Assembly: GCF_001702265.1 (NCBI RefSeq)
Contig: NZ_MAUE01000002.1
Span: 303,479-367,478 of the forward strand
Reading direction: 5' to 3'
DNA from: Pseudomonas aylmerensis
GTDB lineage: Bacteria; Pseudomonadota; Gammaproteobacteria; Pseudomonadales; Pseudomonadaceae
Length of the DNA stretch: 64,000 nt
In this document: one piece after another, positions 48,130 to 58,868 of the stretch
How positions within the stretch are numbered: position 1 is the first letter of the stretch
How the letters are laid out: every line of letters begins with the position of its first letter
Translations under genes and position numbers: made by a program
Notes under the pieces: model-generated
The model's input: only the letters and a program-made list of their open reading frames with translations
Told to the model about the DNA's origin: nothing
Database searches by the model: none

Positions 48130-48750
48130 CTAATCGGTGTGATCCAGGTATTTGAGGGCCAATCGCTCGGTCGCCTGGCGTGCCGGCAACATCAAGTGCG
48201 GCGCCACCAGCATCATGATCTGGTACACCACCACCCGCACTTCGCCGTCGCGGTCGAGAATGCGCTGGTAGTCCAGGGAGAACAGCAGGGTCAGGGTGAT
48301 CTGCTCCACGAGTTGCCCCAGTGCCTGGGTATCGCTGACCAGTTGCCCCGCCGTCTTCAACCGCGCCAGCAATGACGCCAGGGTGCGCTTGAGTGCAGTC
48401 AACAGGCCACGAATCCCCTTGGCCAGCTTCGGCAGGCGGCCGGCCAGGTTCGACAGGTCCTGGAACAAAAAACGGTAGTGCGCCATGCGCTCGACGATCA
48501 GGTGCAGGAACAGCCAGTAATCCTGGGCCTCCAGTTGCGCATCTGCCGGTGGGTCGAGCAGCGGCGCCAGCTCGTTCTGGAAGCGCTCGAACAGCCCGAG
48601 CACCAGCGGCTCCTTGCCATGGAAGTGGTAGTAGAGGTTGCCGGGGCTGATCCCCATTTCATTGGCCACCTCCATGGTCGACACGTTCGGTTCGCCCTTC
48701 TGGTTGAACAACTGCAGGGCACATTCAAGGATACGGTCGCGGGTCTTCAT
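48130..48750 (-). CDS. phaD: TetR-family regulator PhaD
   Basis: A 206-residue TetR regulator. The DNA-binding helix-turn-helix is TMEVANEMGISPGNLYYHFHG (about residues 25-45, the first residues of recognition in SPGNLYYHF). The rest is the ligand domain, thought in P. putida to sense a CoA intermediate and activate the pha genes. It is the last gene of the phaC1-Z-C2-D order and lies 27 bases after phaC2. Confidence 0.93.
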   Translation of the reverse strand: MKTRDRILECALQLFNQKGEPNVSTMEVANEMGISPGNLYYHFHGKEPLVLGLFERFQNELAPLLDPPADAQLEAQDYWLFLHLIVERMAHYRFLFQDLSNLAGRLPKLAKGIRGLLTALKRTLASLLARLKTAGQLVSDTQALGQLVEQITLTLLFSLDYQRILDRDGEVRVVVYQIMMLVAPHLMLPARQATERLALKYLDHTD

Positions 48751-48777
48751 CCAGTCTTCTTAATGTGATCGTTGAGC

Positions 48778-50460
48778 TCAGCGCACCCGCACGTAAGTGC
48801 CTGGCGCCGCTTCCATCGGTGGATAGTTCTGGTTGCCCAGGGCGGTGAGGGTTTCGCGCTGTACGCCGGAGCGTTGCTGGATCCAGGTCAGCCACTGTGG
48901 CCACCAACTGCCTTCGACGTGATCGGCGTCGTAGTACCAGGCGCGCGGGTCGCTGCTCAGCTTGGGGTTTTCGACGTAGTTAGCCTTGGGGTTGCCCGGC
49001 GGGTTGAGGATGCTCTGGATATGCCCGCTGTTGGACAGCACGAAGCGCCGCTCGCCGCCCAGCAGTTGGGTGGAGCGGTACACCGCGTCCCACGGCGTGA
49101 TGTGGTCGTTGATCCCGGCGACGCTGAAGCTGTCCACCGTGACCTTCTGCAAGTCGATGGGCGTGCCACACACTTCCAGGCCGCCCGGATGGCTCAACGG
49201 GTTGTGCTTGAAGAAGTCCAGCAGGTCGCCATGCAGTGCGGCGGGCAGGCGCGTGTTGTCATTGTTCCAGTACAGGATGTCGAACGCCGGTGGCTCCTTG
49301 CCCAGCAGGTAATTGTTGATCCAGTAATTCCAGATCAGGTCATTGGGGCGCATCCAGGCGAACACGCGCGCCATGTCGCGGCCGTCGAGCACGCCTTGCT
49401 GGTAGGAACGTCGCTTGGCCGCCTCCAGGGTTTGCTCGTCGACAAACAGCGTGGCGGGGCTGTCGATCTGGCTGTCCAGCAGGCTCACCAGGTAGCTGGC
49501 ACTGGAGATGCGCCGCAGCTGGCGCTTGGCTTGCAGATGGCCTTGCAGGGCCGCGATGGTCAGGCCGCCGGCGCAGGCGCCCATCAGGTTGACTTCGCGG
49601 GCACCGGTGATCGCCCGGCACACGTTGAGCGCTTCTTCCAGCGCGGCCACATAGGTGGAAAGGCCCCATTCGCGATGGCGTACGTCCGGGTTGCGCCAAC
49701 TGACGATGAACGTCTGCAGGCCGTTCTTCAGCGCGTACTGCACAAAACTGTTGGCCGGGCTCAGGTCGAAAATGTAGTACTTGTTGATTTGCGGCGGCAC
49801 GATCAGCAGCGGCTTGGCGTACTGCTTTTCGCTCATGGGCTTGTATTGGATCAGCTCCAGCAGCTCGTTGCGAAACACTACCGAGCCCGGCGTGGTGGCC
49901 ACGGTCTTGCCGACCTCGAAGGCCTGCTTGCTCACCTGGCGTGGCAGGCCGTGGTTGTGCAGCAGGTCGTCGAACAGGTTGCTCACGCCGCGCACCACGC
50001 TGTTGCCGCCGGAGTTGAGCAGCTCCTTGATGGCCAGCGGGTTGAGCAAGGTGTTGGACGGCGAGACGGCGTCGTTGATCAGGGCGAAGGCAAAATGCGC
50101 ACGGGCGCGGTCATCGGCGCTCAAGGTGCTGTCATCGATCCAGTGGCGGGTCTGTTTCTGCCAGCTCAGATAGGCTTGCAGGCTGCGCCGGTAGAAGGGG
50201 TTGAGGGCCCAGGTCGGGTCGACAAAGCGGCTGTCGCGGGGATTGGGCTCGTGCACCGTTTCCCCCAGCAGTACGCGGCCCAGTTGACCGCCCAGCGCGA
50301 GCGCGTGACGAGCGGTATGCACCGGGTTGCGCAAGCCATGGGCGGCGACGCTGCGCAGGGTCGACAGCAGATCCCGGCCGCGCAGGCCGGTGATCGCATT
50401 TTGCGCGTTGATGAACGCAGCGGGGGTGGGCGCCGGGTTCGTCACGGGTCTTTCTCGCAT
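48778..50460 (-). CDS. phaC2: Class II PHA synthase 2
   Basis: Polymerises (R)-3-hydroxyacyl-CoA of medium chain length, 560 residues. The lipase-like box with nucleophilic Cys is MGACAGG (about residues 294-300). The Asp is in INDHITPW (about 451) and the His in NSGHIQS (about 479). ATG 50460 (MRERPVTNPAPTPAAF) follows AAGGAG at 9 bases; an in-frame ATG 36 bases upstream is less likely. It is a paralogue of phaC1 on the far side of phaZ. Confidence 0.95.
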   Translation of the reverse strand: MRERPVTNPAPTPAAFINAQNAITGLRGRDLLSTLRSVAAHGLRNPVHTARHALALGGQLGRVLLGETVHEPNPRDSRFVDPTWALNPFYRRSLQAYLSWQKQTRHWIDDSTLSADDRARAHFAFALINDAVSPSNTLLNPLAIKELLNSGGNSVVRGVSNLFDDLLHNHGLPRQVSKQAFEVGKTVATTPGSVVFRNELLELIQYKPMSEKQYAKPLLIVPPQINKYYIFDLSPANSFVQYALKNGLQTFIVSWRNPDVRHREWGLSTYVAALEEALNVCRAITGAREVNLMGACAGGLTIAALQGHLQAKRQLRRISSASYLVSLLDSQIDSPATLFVDEQTLEAAKRRSYQQGVLDGRDMARVFAWMRPNDLIWNYWINNYLLGKEPPAFDILYWNNDNTRLPAALHGDLLDFFKHNPLSHPGGLEVCGTPIDLQKVTVDSFSVAGINDHITPWDAVYRSTQLLGGERRFVLSNSGHIQSILNPPGNPKANYVENPKLSSDPRAWYYDADHVEGSWWPQWLTWIQQRSGVQRETLTALGNQNYPPMEAAPGTYVRVR

Positions 50461-50548
50461 GAGCCAACACTCCTTCGTCAAGCCATCAACAGGCACGCCA
50501 ATTCAGAACCATAGCCGGTTCTCGGCAAGTTGCGCGGCGGCGCAGTCC

Positions 50549-51394
50549 TTACACCGCCGGTCGCGGGTGAATCACCGCCCGCAGACGCTCCTCCTCGAGA
50601 AACTTCATGATGATCGGAGCCACGGCTTCCGCGCGGGTGATCAGGAACAGATGGCCGTCATCGATGATGTGCAACTGCGCGTTGGGAATGCGCCAGGCCA
50701 GCATGCGCATGTTGACCAGCGGGATCAGCGGGTCGTCGTCCCCGGCCAGCACCAGGGTCGGCTGACGGATCTTGTGCAGCCAATGAATGCTGGTCCAGCC
50801 AAGCCCGGCGAACAGCTGCCAGTAGTAGCCGAGCTTGCCGGCCGAGCGCACTTTGCTGGCGTGTTCGGCGGCCAGTTTCGAGTCGCGGCGGAACGAGCCG
50901 CCGTAGATCATCGGCGCAATGCGCACCACATGAGAGGGCTGGATATAGCGCCGTGGGCTCGCCATCAGCCACAGCACCTTGGGTTTGCCCGGCACCATAA
51001 AGGCGCCGGCGGCGGTGGCGGCCAGGATCAGCTTCTTGCAGCGCTCCGGGTAGTCATAGGCAAACTGCTGCGCCAGCGCGCCGCCCCAGGACACGCCCAC
51101 CGCGTTGACCTGGCCGTAATCCAGGTAATCGAGCATGCGCGCCGTGAGCTTGGCCAAACCAGGAAACCGGTACGGCCGGCTGGGCGTCGAGGAACCGCCC
51201 ACGCCGGGCACGTCGAAGGCGATCACTTCAAGGTCAGGGTCCAGGGCCTGGACGAACGGAAACACCAACTCAAGGTTGGCGCCGATGCCGTTGAAGATCA
51301 GCAACGGCGTCAAGTGCGGCTTGCCCGGGCGCACCGCCGTGCGGATGGTCTGGCCATCCAGGTCGATGGTGCGGAAGATGAACGGTTGCGGCAT
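50549..51394 (-). CDS. phaZ: Intracellular PHA depolymerase
   Basis: Granule-associated alpha/beta hydrolase that mobilises stored mcl-PHA, 281 residues. The lipase box GVSWGG (about residues 101-106) carries the serine, LAGDDDPLIP (about 218-227) the Asp, and IDDGHLFL (about 247-254) the His. It lies between the two synthase genes as usual. A REP doublet separates it from phaC1. Confidence 0.94.
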   Translation of the reverse strand: MPQPFIFRTIDLDGQTIRTAVRPGKPHLTPLLIFNGIGANLELVFPFVQALDPDLEVIAFDVPGVGGSSTPSRPYRFPGLAKLTARMLDYLDYGQVNAVGVSWGGALAQQFAYDYPERCKKLILAATAAGAFMVPGKPKVLWLMASPRRYIQPSHVVRIAPMIYGGSFRRDSKLAAEHASKVRSAGKLGYYWQLFAGLGWTSIHWLHKIRQPTLVLAGDDDPLIPLVNMRMLAWRIPNAQLHIIDDGHLFLITRAEAVAPIIMKFLEEERLRAVIHPRPAV

Positions 51395-51444
51395 GGGCTT
51401 ACCCTGCGAAGTGGCGCACTATTTCCCTGTCGGAATTCGGTCAG

Positions 51445-51533
51445 TGTGGGAGCGGGCTTGCTCGCGAAAGCGGTGTATCAGTCGAGTAAATAGTGACTGA
51501 TCTAGCGCATTCGCGAGCAAGCCCGCTCCCACA
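51445..51533. repeat. REP doublet between phaC1 and phaZ, TCGCGAA type
   Basis: Perfect-looking arms TGTGGGAGCGGGCTTGCTCG and the inverted copy starting TTCGCGAGCAAGCCCGCTCC. It splits the pha operon after phaC1. Confidence 0.88.
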
Positions 51534-51568
51534 TTTGACCGCATTCCAGCTACAAAACGGTGGTTCGT

Positions 51569-53248
51569 TTAGCGTTCGTGAACGTATGTCCCCGGCGCAG
51601 CCTCAGCTGCGGCGTAAGTTTTATTACCCAAAGTTGTCGGTGCCTTCTTCAGTTTCCCCGCCCGCTCCGCCTGCCAGGCCTGCCAATGCAGCCACCAGGA
51701 ATCGGTGTGCTTGGTGGCATTCTCCTGCCACTCCAGCGCCTTGCCCGCCAAGCCATCGCTGGTCTGGTAGCGCGCCTTGGGGTTGCCTGGCGGGTTGAGG
51801 ATGCTCTGGATGTGCCCGCTGCTGGACAACACAAACTCGACCTTGCCGCCAAACAGCTGCGCCGACTTGTAGCAGGACTGCCAGGGCGTGATGTGGTCGT
51901 TGGTGCCGGCCAGTGAATAGATATCGGCGGTGACCTGCTTGAGGTCGATCGGCGTGCCGCACACTTCCAGTGCATAGGCGCGCACCAGTGGGTTGTTCTT
52001 GAACAGTTCGATCAGGTCGCCGTGGAAGGCCGCCGGCAAGCGCGTGGTGTCGTTGTTCCAGAACAGGATGTCGAACACCGGCGGCTCGTTGCCGAGCAGG
52101 TAGTTGTTCACCCAATAATTCCAGATCAGGTCGTTGGGGCGCATCCAGGCGAATACCTTGGCCATGTCGCGGCCTTCCAGCACGCCGGCCTGGTAGGAGT
52201 GACGCTTGGCCGCTTCAAGGGTCTGCTCGTCGACGAACAGCGCCACCTGGGTGTCCAGCGTGGTGTCCAGCACACTCACCAGCAGGGTCAGGGCGTTGAC
52301 CTTCTTCTCGCCCAGCGCCGCGTAGTGGCCCAGCAGCGCGGTGCAGGTGATGCCGCCGGAACAGGCGCCGAGCATGTTGATGTCTTTGCTGCCGGTGATC
52401 GCGGTGACCACATCGACGGCTTCTTTCAGTGCTTCGATATAGGTCGACAGGCCCCACTCGCGCTGCGCCTTGGTCGGGTTGCGCCAGCTGACGATAAACG
52501 TCTGCTGGCCATTGCGCAGGCAGAAGCGCGCCAGGCTTTTATCCGGGCTCAGGTCGAACACATAGAATTTGTTGATCTGCGGCGGCACCACCAGCAATGG
52601 GCGCTCGTGCACCTGCTCGGTGGTCGGCTTGTACTGGATCAGCTCCAGCACGTCGTTGCGAAACACCACGGCGCCTTCGGTGGTGCCCAGGGTCTTGCCG
52701 ACTTCAAACGCACCCATGTTGACCTGGCTCGGCATGCCGCCGTTGTGCACCATGTCCTTGGCCAGGTGGGACAGGCCATCGAGCAGGCTCTTGCCGCCGG
52801 TTTCAAAGAAGCGCTTGACCGCCGCCGGGTTGGCCGCACTGTTGGTGGGGGCCATGGCTTCGGTCATCAGGTTGATCACGAAGTGGCCGCGGCTGATGTC
52901 CTGTTCCGACAGGTTGCTGTCGCCGATCCACTCGTGCAGTTCCTTGCGCCACGCCAGGTAGGTCTGCAGGTAGCGTTTATAGAGCGGGTTCTGGGTCCAG
53001 GCCGGATCATTGAAGCGACGGTCGTCGCTCTCGGGCTGCAGCTGCGATTTGCCGAACATCACGTTCTTCAATTCGACGCCGAAGTGGGCCACATGCTTGA
53101 CGCTGTGCAACGGTTGCTTGATGGCTTGGGTCAGCACCATCTTCGCCGAGGCGAGTAAATCCTTTTTTCGTAACGCGATGATCGGGTTGAGCCCCAAGGT
53201 GTTTTCCGAGGCCTGGCGTTTCAAGTCATCGTTATTCTTGTTACTCAT
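51569..53248 (-). CDS. phaC1: Class II PHA synthase 1
   Basis: Main mcl-PHA synthase, 559 residues. The nucleophile box is LGACSGG (about residues 294-300, Cys), with Asp in TNDHITPW (about 451) and His in SSGHIQS (about 479). Start ATG 53248 follows GGAG at 8 bases. A sigma-54 promoter lies about 120 bases upstream, and codons 3-6 form a CA-rich Hfq/Crc motif, so both nitrogen/RpoN-type and catabolite control are likely. It is the first gene of the phaC1-phaZ-phaC2-phaD cluster. Confidence 0.96.
   Translation of the reverse strand: MSNKNNDDLKRQASENTLGLNPIIALRKKDLLASAKMVLTQAIKQPLHSVKHVAHFGVELKNVMFGKSQLQPESDDRRFNDPAWTQNPLYKRYLQTYLAWRKELHEWIGDSNLSEQDISRGHFVINLMTEAMAPTNSAANPAAVKRFFETGGKSLLDGLSHLAKDMVHNGGMPSQVNMGAFEVGKTLGTTEGAVVFRNDVLELIQYKPTTEQVHERPLLVVPPQINKFYVFDLSPDKSLARFCLRNGQQTFIVSWRNPTKAQREWGLSTYIEALKEAVDVVTAITGSKDINMLGACSGGITCTALLGHYAALGEKKVNALTLLVSVLDTTLDTQVALFVDEQTLEAAKRHSYQAGVLEGRDMAKVFAWMRPNDLIWNYWVNNYLLGNEPPVFDILFWNNDTTRLPAAFHGDLIELFKNNPLVRAYALEVCGTPIDLKQVTADIYSLAGTNDHITPWQSCYKSAQLFGGKVEFVLSSSGHIQSILNPPGNPKARYQTSDGLAGKALEWQENATKHTDSWWLHWQAWQAERAGKLKKAPTTLGNKTYAAAEAAPGTYVHER
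53231..53242 (-). promoter_or_regulatory. Candidate Hfq/Crc binding motif in phaC1 codons 3-6
   Basis: On the minus strand the first codons after ATG AGT read AACAAGAATAAC, a run of AAN triplets that matches AANAANAA. Crc is known to inhibit phaC1 translation in P. putida. Confidence 0.7.
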
Positions 53249-53364
53249 CTACGACGCTCCATTGTCCGAAAGACGAGTACCGGGTACCGCTGCGCACCAG
53301 GTTTCGATACACAACACAAGCCAGGTACTGCGACTCGGGTGACCGTTGATACCGCATCGTCAAA

Positions 53365-53380
53365 TGCAGGGAACTTGCCA
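53365..53380 (-). promoter_or_regulatory. Sigma-54 promoter of phaC1
   Basis: Read on the minus strand, TGGCAAGTTCCCTGCA has GG and GC at the exact -24/-12 spacing and agrees with the consensus at most defined positions. The predicted start is near 53354, giving a leader of about 105 bases. An RpoN promoter has been proposed upstream of phaC1 in other pseudomonads. Confidence 0.75.
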
Positions 53381-53465
53381 GTTCCATTGGTTACCCGAGT
53401 TTAATTTTTTTCGCAAGCGGGCCAATCATTGGCCACGCGACAGGGCATTCAAGCAGATGAAATTA

Positions 53466-53486
53466 GAAAATGCCCTCTAAAGAGCA
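53466..53486 (-). terminator. Weak terminator of the DUF971 gene
   Basis: On the minus strand, TGCTCT-TTAG-AGGGCA forms a 6-bp stem (one GU) followed by TTTTCT. It would separate the hslVU side from phaC1 transcription. Confidence 0.5.
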
Positions 53487-53497
53487 AGAAGCCTGGG

Positions 53498-53875
53498 CTA
53501 GAGCATCAGGCGCACGACCGATTCACTCGGATCGCGGGTTTTGCCGGCAGCCTTGAGCTCGACGAGATAATCGGCCCACAGCGCGTCCTGACGCACGGCC
53601 AGTTGGTAGAGGTAGTCCCAGGTGAACAAACCGCTGTCATGCCCGTCGTCGAAGGTCAATTTCAGTGCGTATTGGCCGGCGGGTTCGATCTTGGTCAAGC
53701 GGACATTGAGTTTACCGAATTGCAGGATGGGTTTGCCGTGGCCCTGGACCTCGGCAGACGGCGAGTGCACCCGCAGCAGTTCGGCGGGCAACTGGTAGAC
53801 CTCGTCTGGCCCGTAGGTGAGGCCGAGGGTGTTGGAGGTTTTGTGCAGGTTGATGGCGGTAGGCAGTTTGGTCAT
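53498..53875 (-). CDS. DUF971 domain protein (gamma-butyrobetaine hydroxylase N-terminal-like)
   Basis: A 125-residue stand-alone DUF971 protein. Conserved parts are LGLTYGPDEVYQLPAELLR (about residues 18-36) and FDDGHDSGLFTWDYLYQLA (about 77-95). The domain is found at the N-terminus of gamma-butyrobetaine hydroxylase and alone in many proteobacteria, often linked to iron-sulphur or hslVU neighbourhoods. Function is not settled. ATG 53875 gives MTKLPTAINLHK; a 14-residue in-frame extension is less likely. Confidence 0.88.
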   Translation of the reverse strand: MTKLPTAINLHKTSNTLGLTYGPDEVYQLPAELLRVHSPSAEVQGHGKPILQFGKLNVRLTKIEPAGQYALKLTFDDGHDSGLFTWDYLYQLAVRQDALWADYLVELKAAGKTRDPSESVVRLML

Positions 53876-53934
53876 TTGGGGAACCGCTCGGAGATGATCC
53901 TGAAGGAACCGGATCAATGTGGTAGCTGAGCTTG

Positions 53935-54023
53935 TGTGGGAGCGGGCTTGCCTGCGATAGCATCACCGCGGTGCTTCTGGCACTACGCGGCGATCCCATC
54001 GCGGGCAAGCCCGGCTCCCACAA
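53935..54023. repeat. REP doublet between hslU and DUF971
   Basis: TGTGGGAGCGGGCTTGCCTG left arm and inverted right arm with ATCGCGGGCAAGCCCGGCTC plus CCACA; TGCGAT-type inner ends. Confidence 0.88.
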
Positions 54024-54059
54024 AAGCCAGCGCTCACACAAGCTGGTCCGATGTAAGGC

Positions 54060-55397
<1,338 letters not shown>

Positions 55398-55434
55398 AGT
55401 GTTTGGCGGCCTCAAGCAGGAATAAGCCTACGGC

Positions 55435-55965
55435 TTACTCGGCGAGGTCCTGCTCCTCAATGGTGAAGTTGTGGTTGGTGAACACGCAGATGTCGCCGGC
55501 AATGCCCAAGGCAGTCTCGACGATTTCGCGGGCCGACAGGTCGGTTTTCTTCAACAGTGCGCTGGCAGCCGCTTGTGCGTAGCCACCACCGGAACCCATG
55601 GCGATCAGGCCGTGTTCGGGCTCAACCACATCGCCGTTACCGGTGATGATCAGGGACGCGTCTTTGTTGGCGACTGCCAGCATGGCTTCCAGGCGGCTGA
55701 GGGAGCGGTCGGTGCGCCATTCTTTGGCAAGCTCGACAGCGGCGCGCACGAGGTGGCCCTGATGTTTTTCAAGCTGGCCTTCGAAACGTTCGAAAAGGGT
55801 GAAGGCGTCGGCGGTAGCGCCGGCAAAGCCCGCGAGAACCTGGCCGTGGTACAGGCGACGGACTTTTTTCGCGTTGCCTTTCATCACGGTGTTGCCAAGG
55901 GAAACCTGGCCGTCGCCGCCCATGACGACTTTGCCGTGGCGACGTACTGAAACGATGGTGGTCAA
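55435..55965 (-). CDS. hslV: ATP-dependent protease subunit HslV, TTG start
   Basis: Threonine protease of the HslVU complex, 176 residues. The mature chain must begin at Thr: [19 protein letters not shown]. This forces the start to be TTG 55965, immediately before that Thr, and not the ATG five codons upstream (55980), which would bury the nucleophile. GGAGA lies at fair spacing before the TTG. The oxyanion region [11 protein letters not shown] is near residue 124. It is co-transcribed with hslU. Confidence 0.95.
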   Translation of the reverse strand: MTTIVSVRRHGKVVMGGDGQVSLGNTVMKGNAKKVRRLYHGQVLAGFAGATADAFTLFERFEGQLEKHQGHLVRAAVELAKEWRTDRSLSRLEAMLAVANKDASLIITGNGDVVEPEHGLIAMGSGGGYAQAAASALLKKTDLSAREIVETALGIAGDICVFTNHNFTIEEQDLAE

Positions 55966-56110
55966 GGGGAGAGTCTCCACGCAGCGGGGCGAAAATGCCC
56001 TGATGGAAACTCATATGGGGGTGGCGGGGGGGATTTCAACCGTAGGGGTTTAAGGCGGACGAGTGGTGTTTATCGGTCTGACACATTTTTTAAGCGCACC
56101 CTAAAACCAA

Positions 56111-56202
56111 ATGTGGGAGCGGGCTTGCCTGCGATGGTGGTGTGCCAGTCACTGAAAATATTGACTGTTACACCGCCATCGCCGGCAAGCCAGCTCCCAC
56201 AT
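56111..56202. repeat. REP doublet between ftsN-like gene and hslV
   Basis: ATGTGGGAGCGGGCTTGCCT left arm and inverted right arm ending CCAGCTCCCACAT. The right arm carries the substitution GCCGGC where others have GCGGGC. Confidence 0.85.
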
Positions 56203-56224
56203 GGGCTCTACTGTGTTGTCAGAT

Positions 56225-56926
56225 TCAGCGGCTCTGGCGTTGTTGTAACAACAGGTTGCTAAACCCGGCGCCGGCCAGTTGTTTCTGTGCGACGGTCAGC
56301 TGTTCGCGGTTGCTGAACGGCCCTACCAGGACGCGATACCAGGTCGCGTCCTTGACCGTGCCGGACTCTACCGTCACCGTCTGACCGAGCAGGATGATCT
56401 GCGCACGCACACGGTCCGCATCCGCCTGTTTCGGGAACGAGCCCGCCTGCAGGAAGAACTTGGTCACCGGTGCCGCCTTGGTCTCTGCAACCGGCGGTGC
56501 TGGTGGCGGGGTGATCCCGGCCAACGCCGCCTGGGCCCGTGCGGTGTCGATTTTCGCCGCTTCCGCAGGCGTTACCGGGGTGGTCGGCACTTGCGGCGTC
56601 GGCAGGGTTTTCTCCGGCACGGCGTCGGGCGGCACGATCACTTCCGATTCCGGCAGCAGCGTGTAGAAGTCGTACTTCGGCTTCACCGGTGCAGTCGGGC
56701 TCGGCGCAGTCTTGTTGGCTTCGGCGATTTTGGTGGCCTTCTGCTGCTCCTGCTTGACGCGTTTGACGTCATCGCCCTTGCCCGGCTCCAGCTTCATCAG
56801 AATCACCACAAACGCGCCGACCGCCAGGCCGATGGCCATCCACAACCAGCCTGGAATAGGCTTCTTCGCCGGTGCCTGGTAGCGGCTCGCGCCGCGCTTG
56901 GGTGCAGGTTTTTTCTTGGCAGCCAA
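56225..56926 (-). CDS. ftsN: SPOR domain cell-division protein, FtsN-like
   Basis: A 233-residue bitopic protein. It has a basic cytosolic N-terminus (AAKKKPAPKRGASRYQ), one helix (about residues 26-44), a Pro/Ala linker and a C-terminal SPOR domain (about 155-228, FFLQAGSFPKQADADRVRAQ to WYRVLVGPFSNREQ) that binds denuded peptidoglycan. In E. coli ftsN lies between priA and hslVU, and this gene has the same place, so FtsN is the best call. Start TTG 56926 lies one base after the argS stop and follows GGAG. No upstream ATG in frame is available. Confidence 0.8.
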   Translation of the reverse strand: MAAKKKPAPKRGASRYQAPAKKPIPGWLWMAIGLAVGAFVVILMKLEPGKGDDVKRVKQEQQKATKIAEANKTAPSPTAPVKPKYDFYTLLPESEVIVPPDAVPEKTLPTPQVPTTPVTPAEAAKIDTARAQAALAGITPPPAPPVAETKAAPVTKFFLQAGSFPKQADADRVRAQIILLGQTVTVESGTVKDATWYRVLVGPFSNREQLTVAQKQLAGAGFSNLLLQQRQSR

Positions 56927-56927
56927 C

Positions 56928-58664
56928 TTACATACGCTCCAGGGTTTCCAGGCCTAACAGTTCCAGGCCTTGCTTGAGGGTCCGTCCAGCCAGTGCGGCG
57001 AGGCGCAGGCGACTTTGCTTCTGGGCTTCGTCGTCGGCGGTGAGGATCGGGCAATTCTCGTAGAAGCTGGAGAACAGACCGGCGACTTCGTACAGGTAGG
57101 TGCAGAGGATATGCGGCGTGCCTTTCTCGCCGACGCTGTTCAGCACTTCGCCGAATTGCGCCAGTTTCGCGGCCAATTCCTGCTCATGCGGGGCCTGGAG
57201 CACGATCTGGCCTTCGACTGCGCTGAAATCCTTGCCGAGCTTGCGGAACACCCCGGCTACGCGGGTGTAGGCGTACAGCAGGTACGGCGCGGTGTTGCCT
57301 TCGAAGTTGAGCATCAGTTCGAAGTTGAAGCTGTAGTCGCTGGTGCGGTGCTTGGACAGGTCGGCGTATTTCACCGCGCCAATCCCCACCACGCGGGCGA
57401 TGTTGCGCAGGTCGGCCTCGGCCAGCTCCGGGTTCTTTTCCTTCACCAGGTTGTAGGCACGCTCCTGGGCTTCGGTCAGCAGGTCGATCAGCTTCACGGT
57501 GCCGCCGTCGCGGGTCTTGAACGGGCGGCCATCGGCGCCGTTCATGGTGCCGAAACCCATGTGTTCCATGTGCATCGGGTGGGTGACAAACCCTGCGCGC
57601 CGCGCCACTTCGAACACCTGCTGGAAGTGCAGGGCCTGGCGCTGGTCGACGAAATACAGCGCCCGGTCGGCTTTCAGCACGCCGCTGCGGTAGCGCACGG
57701 CCGCCAGGTCAGTGGTGGCGTAGAGGTAGCCGCCATCGGCCTTGACGATGATTACCGGCAGCGGCTCGCCGTCGGCAGTCTTGAATTCTTCGAGGAACAC
57801 GCACTGGGCGCCGTTGCTTTCGACCAGCAGGCCCTTGGCCTTGAGGTCGTTGACCACGTTGATCAGGTCGTCGTTGTAGGCGCTTTCGCCCATCACGTCG
57901 GCCGGGGTCAACTTGACGTTGAGCAGCTCGTAGATTTCCTGGCAGTGCGACAGCGAGATCTCCCGGAAGCGGCCCCACAGCTCCAGGCATTCCTTGTCAC
58001 CGGCTTGCAGCTTGACCACCAGGCCACGGGCGCGGTCGGCGAATTCTTCGGATTCGTCGAAACGCTTCTTGGCGGCGCGGTAGAAGTTCTCCAGGTCTGC
58101 CAGCTCGTTGCTGGTGATCGGGTTTTCCTGCAGATACGCCATCAACATGCCGAACTGGGTGCCCCAGTCGCCCACGTGGTTCTGGCGGATCACGGTGTCG
58201 CCGAGGAACTCCAGCACGCGTGCCACGCCGTCGCCGATGATGGTCGAACGCAGGTGGCCGACGTGCATTTCCTTGGCCAGGTTGGGCGCCGACAGGTCAA
58301 TCGCCACGCGCTCCAGCGGGCCGGCCTTGCGCACGCCGATTTTTTCGTCAGCCAGGGCTGCGTCCAGGCGGGACGCCAGGGCCTGGGTGTTCTGGAAGAA
58401 GTTGATAAAGCCCGGGCCGGCGATTTCGGCCTTGGTGACCTGCGGGTCGGCGGGCAGGGCGGCGATGATTTTTTCCGCCAGGTCGCGCGGTTTCATGCCC
58501 GCAGGCTTGGCGAGCATCATCGCGATGTTGCTGGCGAAGTCGCCGTGGGTCTTGTCGCGGGTGTTTTCCACCTGGATCGCCGGCGTCAGGCCTTCAGGCA
58601 ACACACCTTCGTTGACGAGTTGGGTGAGGGCTTGTTGGATCAGCTGGCGAATGGTGTCTTTCAT
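56928..58664 (-). CDS. argS: Arginyl-tRNA synthetase
   Basis: Class I synthetase of 578 residues. The HIGH-type motif is HVGHLRS (about residues 130-136) preceded by PNLAKEM, and the catalytic-loop equivalent of KMSKS is [11 protein letters not shown] (about 382). The C-terminal DALR anticodon domain ends [16 protein letters not shown] 58664 ([13 protein letters not shown]) is chosen over the in-frame codon 21 bases upstream. It is followed at 1 base by the ftsN-like gene. Confidence 0.97.
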   Translation of the reverse strand: MKDTIRQLIQQALTQLVNEGVLPEGLTPAIQVENTRDKTHGDFASNIAMMLAKPAGMKPRDLAEKIIAALPADPQVTKAEIAGPGFINFFQNTQALASRLDAALADEKIGVRKAGPLERVAIDLSAPNLAKEMHVGHLRSTIIGDGVARVLEFLGDTVIRQNHVGDWGTQFGMLMAYLQENPITSNELADLENFYRAAKKRFDESEEFADRARGLVVKLQAGDKECLELWGRFREISLSHCQEIYELLNVKLTPADVMGESAYNDDLINVVNDLKAKGLLVESNGAQCVFLEEFKTADGEPLPVIIVKADGGYLYATTDLAAVRYRSGVLKADRALYFVDQRQALHFQQVFEVARRAGFVTHPMHMEHMGFGTMNGADGRPFKTRDGGTVKLIDLLTEAQERAYNLVKEKNPELAEADLRNIARVVGIGAVKYADLSKHRTSDYSFNFELMLNFEGNTAPYLLYAYTRVAGVFRKLGKDFSAVEGQIVLQAPHEQELAAKLAQFGEVLNSVGEKGTPHILCTYLYEVAGLFSSFYENCPILTADDEAQKQSRLRLAALAGRTLKQGLELLGLETLERM

Positions 58665-58727
58665 GGTGTTCTCTTTCGACCGCAAGCGGCGGCGCGCGAT
58701 GCGCAGGTGGAAAAACTGGGCATTATC

Positions 58728-58860
58728 CGTGGCGAGGGCGGGCTTGCCAACCGTTCAGGTTCTTCGGCAGACCTGCGGGCCTCATCGCGGGCAAGCCCGC
58801 TGCCACATTTAAGGGTATTCACATTTCAAAACGTGGGAGCCGGCTTGCCTGGGATAGCGA
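58728..58860. repeat. Degenerate REP doublet plus a single REP
   Basis: A divergent pair (GTGGCGAGGGCGGGCTTGCC at 58729 and ATCGCGGGCAAGCCCGCTGC plus CACA ending at 58806) followed by a lone REP starting GTGGGAGCCGGCTTGCCTGG at 58833. Located between priA and argS. Confidence 0.8.
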
Positions 58861-58868
58861 TTTTGAAA

